A stretch of 58,137 nucleotides of DNA, taken from assembly GCA_050259615.1 (NCBI GenBank), contig JBLNAZ010000216.1:1-58137 (forward strand), in the 5' to 3' direction. The position numbers and the translations under genes were made by a program. The stretch is from JAAXKN01 sp050259615. GTDB lineage: Bacteria > Bacteroidota > Ignavibacteria > Ignavibacteriales > SURF-24. The notes under the pieces are model-generated. The model did no database searches, had not been told where the DNA came from, and worked only from the letters and a program-made list of their open reading frames with translations. Shown here piece after piece: positions 52,066 through 58,137 of this stretch (position 1 is the stretch's first letter; every line of letters begins with the position of its first letter).

Positions 52066-52662
52066 TTAATACGGGGAGTTCTCAAACTCAGGTCCTCTTA
52101 ACCTTAAGGCAAAGCGTTTATCATCCTCCCTGAAAATACAGAATAGAATTCCGAGAATAATATCAAAGACAGTTGTAAAATAGTAAAATACCGGCCCTTT
52201 GACTGGATCTGCCATTGCATTTATAGTCTTTAGAAGTAATGATGTGTTATATATGAGAAAAAGAAAATGGAAAAGACTGACATACCTGTTCTTTGCAGCA
52301 AAAATAATTATGTGACGAACGGAATAATATAGTATAGCTATTAGAATTACAATAAAGATATAAGAGATATCCCAGTTCGGGATGGAAATTCCTATGGTTA
52401 ATAATGCCGCCAGAACAGGAAGTACCAGTTTCCAACTGATCTTTTTATCGATTGAAATAATGGAAACCAGTGCCGCAAACAATGCAAGAGCAATATAAAT
52501 ATTTGAAGGCACCAGACGGATTCTGCTGCGCAGCAATAAAACCAAAGGATCAGAAATCCCCATAAACAGAAAGTAGTAAAAGAAATTTCCCTTGTACTGC
52601 CTGAATGGAGGAAGGGACCATATAATAACTGAAATATTTTGAATAATTTGGAAAATATTCAT
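52066..52662 (-). CDS. unknown multispanning membrane protein (copy 2 of a tandem pair)
   Basis: 198 residues with about six membrane segments. Shares with its upstream neighbour an exact segment W-S-L-P-P-F-R-Q-Y-K-G-N-F-F near residue 14, and the end F-D-I-I-L-G-I-L-F-C-I-F-R-E-D-D-K-R-F. No known family. Two downstream of the NarL regulator on the same strand. Short flanks without terminators suggest one transcript with the two-component genes. The function is unknown. Confidence 0.75.
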   Translation of the reverse strand: MNIFQIIQNISVIIWSLPPFRQYKGNFFYYFLFMGISDPLVLLLRSRIRLVPSNIYIALALFAALVSIISIDKKISWKLVLPVLAALLTIGISIPNWDISYIFIVILIAILYYSVRHIIIFAAKNRYVSLFHFLFLIYNTSLLLKTINAMADPVKGPVFYYFTTVFDIILGILFCIFREDDKRFALRLRGPEFENSPY

Positions 52663-52717
52663 AACTAATAATTATTGTTTTTAAAGATATTTCCTGGTTT
52701 AAGTTATTTTACAAGTT

Positions 52718-53311
52718 TCATGAGCTATAGATAAAATATTTTCTTAGTTTCAAAGAAAAGCGTCTATCATCCTCTCTGAAAAAACAGAAGAGTATTCCAA
52801 GCAGAATATCAAAGATAGTTGTCGCATAAAAATATGGAATTCCCTTTTGAAACTCCAGGGCAACATTGAGTAACTTGAAGACCAAAGAAAGATTGTATAT
52901 AAGAAAAATAATATGGAAGAAACACACTCGTCCATACTTCCCGGCATAAATAATCATGTGACGGATAAAATAGTAGATCAGTGCGGAAAGAATTGCTGCA
53001 GCTATCAGTTTAACTTCAGTCAAAGGCATAAATATTAATGCAGCCAGGGTAAACAGAAAAAAAGATAAGGCTGGAATCCACCTGATATTTTTATTTAATG
53101 CAATAATTGAAAGCAGTGCTGCTGCTGCTGTAACCGTATAAACTGAAAAACTATTTCTATAACCTAACCAGACAAGAAATGACCCGACAGGATCTGCCAT
53201 TGCCATAATAAGAAAGTAATTGAAGAAATTCCCCTTATACTGTCTAAAAGGTGGAAGGGACCAGACAATTCTTGATACATATCCAATAATAAGGAATACT
53301 TTCATAATCAT
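52718..53311 (-). CDS. unknown multispanning membrane protein (copy 1 of a tandem pair)
   Basis: 197 residues, paralogous to the next gene along their whole length: same W-S-L-P-P-F-R-Q-Y-K-G-N-F-F block, same helix order (about six), and the same end F-R-E-D-D-R-R-F-S-L-K-L-R. Conserved R-H-x-I-I and F-F-H-x-x-F-L-I-Y-N blocks with His and Tyr lie in mid-protein. An inner M at 53305 is possible. Fifty-two bases downstream of the NarL regulator. The function is unknown. Confidence 0.75.
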   Translation of the reverse strand: MIMKVFLIIGYVSRIVWSLPPFRQYKGNFFNYFLIMAMADPVGSFLVWLGYRNSFSVYTVTAAAALLSIIALNKNIRWIPALSFFLFTLAALIFMPLTEVKLIAAAILSALIYYFIRHMIIYAGKYGRVCFFHIIFLIYNLSLVFKLLNVALEFQKGIPYFYATTIFDILLGILFCFFREDDRRFSLKLRKYFIYSS

Positions 53312-53363
53312 TTTCCCATTTTATTCTCAAGACAATCAAACCCCGGAATAATTATAAATCCTT

Positions 53364-54023
53364 TTAAATTACAATTCTGTTTTTTATGGCATGCTTGATC
53401 AACTGTGATGTGTTTTCAACACCTAGTTTTTTCATAATACTGGAGCGGTGTGTATCAACTGTCTTTTTCCCGATTTCAAGGGCTTGTGCTATTTCCGAAC
53501 TGCTGTAGCCGTTACAGACAAGCTGTAACACCTCTATTTCCCTGCGGCTTAAGTCCGTATCCTGGAACACAATTACAGGATCGGCAGGGGTATTCATTTC
53601 AAGAATTTCCTGCAGTTTTTCTTCTGTGTATCCCCGCCCAAAGTATTTGCCTCCCTTGGCAACCAGTTTTATGGCGTAGATAAGTTCGCCCTTAATAATA
53701 TTTTTACTCAGAAGCCCCTTTCCGCCCGCTTTCAAAACATGAAATATAAATTCCTCACCTTCATGAATTGAGAGAAAAAGTGCCTTTACGCTGGGATACT
53801 TTTCTCTGATTTCAATAACAGCATCAATCCCGTTCATTTCCGGCATTGATATATCCGATATTAATACATCAGGGAGGAGCACGGAATACTTTTCAACCAG
53901 GTCACGGCCGTTGCATGCCTCGCCCACAACATACAGACCAGGAATATTTTCAATCAGGCTAATAATTCCATCACGTACAATGCTATGGTCCTCAGCGACC
54001 AGAACTCTGATATCACCCGGCAT
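53364..54023 (-). CDS. NarL/FixJ family response regulator
   Basis: 219 residues from the ATG at 54023, with GGAGGG just upstream; a GTG two codons earlier is less well spaced. Receiver with Asp57 (L-I-S-D-I-S-M-P-E-M). LuxR-type helix-turn-helix L-S-R-R-E-I-E-V-L-Q-L-V-C-N-G-Y-S-S-S-E-I-A near residue 155 and V-D-T-H-R-S-S-I-M-K-K-L-G. Overlaps the kinase gene by 11 bases. It presumably controls genes nearby, perhaps the duplicated membrane proteins. Confidence 0.95.
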   Translation of the reverse strand: MPGDIRVLVAEDHSIVRDGIISLIENIPGLYVVGEACNGRDLVEKYSVLLPDVLISDISMPEMNGIDAVIEIREKYPSVKALFLSIHEGEEFIFHVLKAGGKGLLSKNIIKGELIYAIKLVAKGGKYFGRGYTEEKLQEILEMNTPADPVIVFQDTDLSRREIEVLQLVCNGYSSSEIAQALEIGKKTVDTHRSSIMKKLGVENTSQLIKHAIKNRIVI

Positions 54024-55203
54024 AAACACCCTCCTTTGAAAAATCAGCCACCAGTACTGTTCCGTCTTCTTCGGAAGAACTGATACGGAAACTGCCGTTA
54101 TGGCTTTCAGCTCTTTCTTTCATGTTTTTAATACCCATACCTTTATTGCATTTATCGATATCAAATCCATTTCCATTATCAGAAATGATAAGGCGGACTG
54201 AATCATTTTTATTTATCAGCTGTATATTAAATTCTTCTGCGTTTGAATACTTAACAATGTTACTGAGCCCTTCCTGAGTAATCCTGTAAATAGATGTCTC
54301 AAGATCATGCTCCAGTCTTTCTTTAAGATTAATAAAATCGATAGCTCCGTGAATAGAACTTTGTTTCTGAATTGTACTTACAAGAGAGATCAGAGCCGGC
54401 ACGAGGCCGATTTCTTCAAGCACTCTTGGTTTAAGTACATAAGCAATACTCTTCAGGTCTGTAATGGCCTGTTCAATAATACGTGCATTACTAAGGTAGA
54501 CAGAAGAATCATCCCGCCCGGTAAGTTCGGAGAGGCTTTTCTGGAGGTTCATCTTTAGAATAATAAGGTTCTGCCCGATTCCGTCGTGTAGTTCCCTTGA
54601 GATTCTCTGCCGCTCTTCCTCAATTTTAATCTGCAGATACCTGGAGAAATTCCTCAGCTCACTTTCTGACTTTTCCAGCGCCTCCTGATTCAGTTTCATT
54701 TCAGTTACATCGTGCATGTAAACCTGTGCAATATTCAGGTAGTTGATCCCATTTATATGAATTGCATAATGTCTGCCCTGGAAACAATCATAAGATGAAA
54801 TGACCCCGTTGTGAGCAATGAAGTTGTTCCATTCTAATGCAAGCGAAGGGAAAACTTCTGTCACTATTTTCCCCATAAATTCCTCAAACCCGGTAGAGTA
54901 TGCAGCAGGATTGAGAAATATTATACTGCCCGATGAATTCACTCTGATAATTGGATCGGGATCAAGGTCGGCAAACAGGGCCATCAGACGAGTGTTCTGC
55001 AGATTCAGATTTTTCTTCTCCAGTGAGTGTTTTACCCTCTGGGGAAGGACGATGCTGCGCATGGTAATGTAAAGGACTACCATTATAATGAGCGACACTA
55101 AGATGGATGAATAAACAGGGTTATGAAAATCCTTAAAGACATTGAAGTACTCTTTTAACTCATCCACCAGTACGTTGTTAACAGCAAGTACAGCCTGACC
55201 CAT
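54013..55203 (-). CDS. NarX/DegS-type sensor histidine kinase (HisKA_3)
   Basis: 396 residues. One membrane helix (about 30-50), a PAS-like domain (about 75-170, with D-P-D-P-I-I-R-V-N-S-S-G-S), then HisKA_3 with His206 in R-I-S-R-E-L-H-D-G-I-G-Q-N and a short HATPase (D-N-G-N-G-F-D-I, K-G-M-G-I-K-N-M-K-E-R-A). AGGAATAATT precedes the ATG. Partner of the overlapping NarL regulator. The signal is unknown. Confidence 0.95.
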   Translation of the reverse strand: MGQAVLAVNNVLVDELKEYFNVFKDFHNPVYSSILVSLIIMVVLYITMRSIVLPQRVKHSLEKKNLNLQNTRLMALFADLDPDPIIRVNSSGSIIFLNPAAYSTGFEEFMGKIVTEVFPSLALEWNNFIAHNGVISSYDCFQGRHYAIHINGINYLNIAQVYMHDVTEMKLNQEALEKSESELRNFSRYLQIKIEEERQRISRELHDGIGQNLIILKMNLQKSLSELTGRDDSSVYLSNARIIEQAITDLKSIAYVLKPRVLEEIGLVPALISLVSTIQKQSSIHGAIDFINLKERLEHDLETSIYRITQEGLSNIVKYSNAEEFNIQLINKNDSVRLIISDNGNGFDIDKCNKGMGIKNMKERAESHNGSFRISSSEEDGTVLVADFSKEGVYAG

Positions 55204-55211
55204 AATTATTC

Positions 55212-55421
55212 CTAAAGAAAAGATATAAATGCATCAATAAAACGTCCGGTTTTTCTTCGAGTGCTGACTACCCCGTTTGCATGATCTCTAGCACTGTAAA
55301 CTATCTTCTCATTAAGAAACGGGAGCTTTTCCAGAATTTCTCTAGTAAGGTAATACTTGTTCTGATATTCTTCAGAGAAGACATAATCTTCAGGAAAACT
55401 GACTGCCAGACTGCTTTTCAA
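55212..55421 (-). CDS. possible small ORF upstream of the sensor kinase
   Basis: 69 codons from a TTG at 55421, no clear ribosome site; the frame closes three codons further upstream. The product is polar and ends R-R-K-T-G-R-F-I-D-A-F-I-S-F-L. It ends eight bases before the kinase ATG, which would suit a leader gene or a degraded gene remnant. Low certainty. Confidence 0.3.
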   Translation of the reverse strand: MKSSLAVSFPEDYVFSEEYQNKYYLTREILEKLPFLNEKIVYSARDHANGVVSTRRKTGRFIDAFISFL

Positions 55422-55904
55422 ATTGAACGGTCAAATATAAATGAAAAACTAATAAAAAGAATCAGTATATATACTGACAATTGAAGATTTTTCTTAATTT
55501 TAATACTGGTTGCTTCTCATGAAGACTGCCGCACCACTGGATCTAAAAAATAATTATTTATAATTTCCGGGGATTTAGGAGTTAGTTATTCTGCAAAAAT
55601 TCTTACACTGCAAATTTATAAGTAAAAACCCATATTCCTCGTTATTTGGATTACAACTAAAATGTACATACAATACCTGATTTTTACGCCCTAAAGCCTA
55701 TAAATCTTTTGAGTTATAAATATTTTATTTTTTCATTGTAGTCCCTTTTTCTATTTATTCTCCTGCCCAGCATTTACAATAATTTTATCTCTTGATATTT
55801 AATAATTAATCACGTATTTCTTTGTCTAACGGCGTATTGTAATCGTCGTTTGGTTTAAGAAGAAAGGAGGATAATTTTAATATTAACTCTGATGAAAAAG
55901 GTTT
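55422..55904. other. AT-rich intergenic region, no gene found
   Basis: 480 bases of low-complexity, AT-rich sequence between the divergent kinase and helix-hairpin-helix genes. AAAGGAGG at 55864-55871 precedes only a 22-codon frame at poor spacing. I see no gene, tRNA or repeat. Confidence 0.55.
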
Positions 55905-55949
55905 CCGGATACCTTAAACATCCGGTGAATTGCGCCGCATCAAGGCGGC
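55905..55949 (+). promoter_or_regulatory. structured leader of the helix-hairpin-helix gene
   Basis: Two consecutive hairpins: CCGGAT/ATCCGG (55905-55910, 55920-55925) and GCCGC/GCGGC (55934-55938, 55945-55949), 56 bases before the ATG, in an otherwise AT-rich stretch. It could be a regulatory 5' structure. Confidence 0.4.
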
Positions 55950-56004
55950 AGCAGTTATAGTTCTAAACGTTAACTTATTTGTTAAACAAAAAGAGGATAA
56001 AACT

Positions 56005-56211
56005 ATGGCAACTCCAGGAAAAGGCTCTCAGAACATGATTAACATCAATAACTGCAGTGTTGATGAGTTAGCAAGTCTTCCCAATGTTGGAAGAGATAAA
56101 GCTCAGGATATAGTAAATCATCGTCCTTTCAGAAGCTGGAACGATCTGAATAATGTCCCAGGCTTGTCAAGAGACGTGATCGATAATATGAAAAGCAGAG
56201 TAACGTTCTAG
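56005..56211 (+). CDS. small cytosolic helix-hairpin-helix (ComEA-like) protein
   Basis: 68 residues from the ATG at 56005 (GAGG upstream); a longer frame from 55930 runs through the hairpin leader and lacks a site. The body is a pair of helix-hairpin-helix motifs: I-N-N-C-S-V-D-E-L-A-S-L-P-N-V-G-R-D-K-A and L-N-N-V-P-G-L-S. ComEA proteins bind DNA in the periplasm, but this one has no signal or anchor, so a cytoplasmic DNA-binding role is more likely. Confidence 0.85.
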   Translation: MATPGKGSQNMININNCSVDELASLPNVGRDKAQDIVNHRPFRSWNDLNNVPGLSRDVIDNMKSRVTF

Positions 56212-56222
56212 AAAGAAAAACA

Positions 56223-56266
56223 AATAATGAAAGGTTCCGCTGAAAAACGGGACCTTTCATTATTTT
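56223..56266. terminator. terminator between the helix-hairpin-helix gene and the 56295 gene
   Basis: Arms AATAATGAAAGGT-CCG/CGG-ACCTTTCATTATT with a single mismatch and an eight-base loop; AT-rich tails on both sides. Confidence 0.82.
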
Positions 56267-56294
56267 AATTCTTATAATTTTGGAATCAGTTTCA

Positions 56295-56753
56295 TCATCC
56301 CTGCTCCATATCGACAATATGCCTTAACTCTTTAACAGCCTGGCTTTTTAGATCATTTATTCTATCCTCCTGGCCAGAAGAAGGGATATAACCATCCTTT
56401 AATTCGGGATATTTTTTTTTAAGTTTACTAAAGTAATCATATATCTTATCAACTGTCCTGGCATTTGCATGTATTTGTCTGTAAAATTCCACATTTATAA
56501 TTCCCGCCTCTCCTTTAATTAATTTGAGCAGGAATTCCACGGCATTATAGCCGATAAAATATTCTTTTATAGTCCTTCCTTCAACAGGATCTTCATATAT
56601 TATATAGTCGTACCCTTTCTTAAGGTCACCAAGTACAATCAGTCTGTGCATAAAATTGTCAAGTTCAGATTCAACACCCAGATAAAGCAGGAATTTATCC
56701 GCTTCAATTTTGGATGCCAGCTGAGCGCTGTCGAGTTTCATATCTTTTCTCAT
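56295..56753 (-). CDS. hypothetical protein
   Basis: 152 residues from the ATG at 56753, which has GGAGG five bases upstream; starts at 56810 (TTG) and 56765 fit worse. Soluble, helical, with L-D-N-F-M-H-R-L-I-V-L-G-D-L-K-K-G-Y-D and Y-F-I-G-Y-N-A-V-E-F-L-L-K-L. There is a polar C-terminus with P-S-S-G-Q-E-D-R. No family recognised. Confidence 0.65.
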   Translation of the reverse strand: MRKDMKLDSAQLASKIEADKFLLYLGVESELDNFMHRLIVLGDLKKGYDYIIYEDPVEGRTIKEYFIGYNAVEFLLKLIKGEAGIINVEFYRQIHANARTVDKIYDYFSKLKKKYPELKDGYIPSSGQEDRINDLKSQAVKELRHIVDMEQG

Positions 56754-56930
56754 CCAATCCTCCATTCCCTTATTTATTATAAAGGTTTTGATGTTTAATG
56801 GAAATTTCAAGGTGAAATTTTTGCTGAATGAAATAAAAAGAAAGCTTATAAAATATAGAGACCGATTTTTAACGACAGAGAATTATTTTATATTATTTGT
56901 GTATTTTAATTGTAACAAATAAGCAGGACG

Positions 56931-58137
56931 ATGCTGGAAGTTAAAGAAAAAGCATGGGTAGTTTCGGCCGATATGGGCTACGGCCACCAGAGGGCTGTGA
57001 ACCCTTTTAAGGAGATTGCTGAAAACGGGATTATTACCGTTGGAGCTACAGATCTTTCGGCACCTTCAGAAAGGAAGCTCTGGAGGAGGATGCTTGGCAC
57101 ATATGAACTGTTCTCGCGTGCTAGAAGCATTCCCATTATCGGAAAACCGATTTTCGGAATACTCGATTCTTTCCTTCACATACCATCTTTTTATCCTATA
57201 CGAGATCTTTCAGGCGGCACACTGCAGGTTTCTATGCTGGAATCAGCAATTAAAAAGGGGCTCTGTTCCGGTATGTTCGAGAGAATAAGACAGAAGCATC
57301 TCCCTCTACTTACCTCTTTTTATGCACCTGCGATTTCAGCCGATATGAAAGGATATGATAGAATATACTGCATCATATGCGATGCTGATCTTAACAGGGT
57401 CTGGGTTTCAAAAAACCCCTACGAAAGCCGCATTGAATATTTCGCTCCATGTGCCAAGGCAGCTCAGAGACTTAAAGCTTATGGAGTATCGGATGAAAGA
57501 ATCTTTCTTACAGGCTTCCCTATTTCAGATGACCTCCTGGGCGGGAAAGATCTTTCCACATTAAAGTCTGATCTTGGACAAAGGCTCTTCTATCTCGACC
57601 CCCGAGACAGATTTCATAATATGCATGGCAGAAATGTTGAATACTTTCTTGGCAAGGATAACTGTGAGTTCAGACAGGAGCGCAAGCTGACTATTACATA
57701 CGGAGTTGGAGGAGCAGGTGCCCAGAAGGAAATCGGCGGCAAAATAGCATACAGCCTCAGGAAAAAGCTGGCTTCAGGAGAGCTGAAGCTGAACCTGGTT
57801 GCAGGCATCAGAAGTGAAGTAAAGGAATATTTCGATCAGGTTGTGGCCCGGCTTCCTGAAGCAGGAGATAATATTGAAATCATATACGATCCCGCGATAC
57901 ACAACTATTTTAGGAAATTTAATGAAACTATACGAAAAACGGACATACTTTGGACAAAGCCTAGCGAACTCTCCTTCTACAGCGGACTTGGACTTCCAAT
58001 CATTATGACACCCGCTCTGGGATCACAGGAGATTTTCAACAGGCAGTGGCTGACAGAAATTAATGCGGGGATCAGACAGGAAAATCCTGACTATACAGAC
58101 CAGTGGCTTTTTGATTTTTTGAAAAGCGGACGTCTGG
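56931..58137 (+). CDS. GT-B glycosyltransferase-like protein, 3' end cut by the window
   Basis: 402 codons are open to the right edge without a stop. The start W-V-V-S-A-D-M-G-Y-G-H-Q-R-A matches the S-x-x-x-G-x-G-H-x-x-A loop of MGDG synthase/MurG-type (GT28) GT-B enzymes. A hinge-like Y-G-V-G-G-A-G-A-Q-K-E-I-G and L-V-A-G-I-R-S-E-V follow near residues 260-295, and W-T-K-P-S-E-L-S-F-Y-S-G-L-G-L-P near 345 is the donor-site region. It is probably a lipid or sugar transferase; the acceptor is unknown. The GCAGGA site before the ATG is weak. Confidence 0.75.
   Translation, partial: MLEVKEKAWVVSADMGYGHQRAVNPFKEIAENGIITVGATDLSAPSERKLWRRMLGTYELFSRARSIPIIGKPIFGILDSFLHIPSFYPIRDLSGGTLQVSMLESAIKKGLCSGMFERIRQKHLPLLTSFYAPAISADMKGYDRIYCIICDADLNRVWVSKNPYESRIEYFAPCAKAAQRLKAYGVSDERIFLTGFPISDDLLGGKDLSTLKSDLGQRLFYLDPRDRFHNMHGRNVEYFLGKDNCEFRQERKLTITYGVGGAGAQKEIGGKIAYSLRKKLASGELKLNLVAGIRSEVKEYFDQVVARLPEAGDNIEIIYDPAIHNYFRKFNETIRKTDILWTKPSELSFYSGLGLPIIMTPALGSQEIFNRQWLTEINAGIRQENPDYTDQWLFDFLKSGRL

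Noticed and set aside
55891..55959. 22-codon frame after AAAGGAGG
   Set aside because: Spacing to the ATG is about 20 bases and the frame is full of the hairpin sequence; probably not translated.
1..58137. Mobile elements, prophage, CRISPR, tRNA and rRNA genes
   Set aside because: No transposase-, integrase- or phage-like product, no regularly spaced repeats and no tRNA/rRNA-like segments were seen on reading both strands; a covariance-model search would be needed to exclude small RNAs.

Overview
The window looks like a chromosomal segment of a Bacteroidota/Chlorobi-group bacterium, most likely an Ignavibacteria-type organism. That placement is inference. It rests on moderate, AT-leaning base composition, a short Bacteroidota-style primary-type sigma factor, many lipoproteins and outer-membrane barrels with terminal aromatic residues, frequent TTG/GTG starts, and a housekeeping gene mix (groESL under CIRCE, purS/purQ, tatA pairs, psd/pssA) typical of that group. 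I see no rRNA, tRNA, CRISPR array, insertion sequence or prophage.

Left part (1-15.6 kb). A minus-strand peptide-handling group comes first: the start of a PepD-like dipeptidase, a PqqD-like domain protein and an OPT transporter. It is followed by a CPBP protease-pdxJ-TIGR02757 operon. groES-groEL follow on the plus strand behind a CIRCE operator and end in a strong terminator. A UDP-glucuronate decarboxylase lies convergent to them. A long minus-strand block then runs from ybaB and recR through a methyltransferase, two lipoproteins (one apparently starting at ATT), ftsX, a small SLBB protein and a Wzc-type tyrosine autokinase. A solitary RelB/DinJ antitoxin flanks it.

Middle (15.7-33 kb). 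The plus strand carries a divergent purC-like gene, psd-pssA (phosphatidylethanolamine synthesis), purS-purQ, two tandem tatA genes and gatA. Next come sucD with an extraordinary 100-residue lysine/alanine/proline tail, ndk, a NUDIX hydrolase, a NamZ-type muramidase and a lipoprotein. A MarR-DoxX pair on the minus strand shares an almost identical palindromic operator. Two small genes of 44 and 35 codons sit upstream of a terminator. A primary-type sigma factor, YihY/BrkB, MATE and a LexA/CI-like protein without its Ser-Lys dyad complete this part.

Right part (33-58 kb). A tightly overlapped four-gene operon encodes a sensor kinase, an NtrC regulator, a periplasmic coiled-coil protein and an outer-membrane barrel. 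Further on are a second barrel, a PAS kinase, an MCP chemoreceptor, a DUF6448-like protein with a Ni-SOD-like HCD mature N-terminus, and a TetR-EmrA-EmrB-TolC tripartite efflux operon. A double retropepsin-like protein, a tandem pair of unknown multispanning proteins downstream of a NarL-type two-component system, a cytosolic helix-hairpin-helix protein behind a structured leader, and a truncated GT-B glycosyltransferase running off the right edge finish the window.

The best candidates for undescribed biology are the SucD tail, the kinase/regulator/coiled-coil/barrel operon, the duplicated multispanning proteins with the NarL system, the two-gene micro-operon and the HCD-hook protein.
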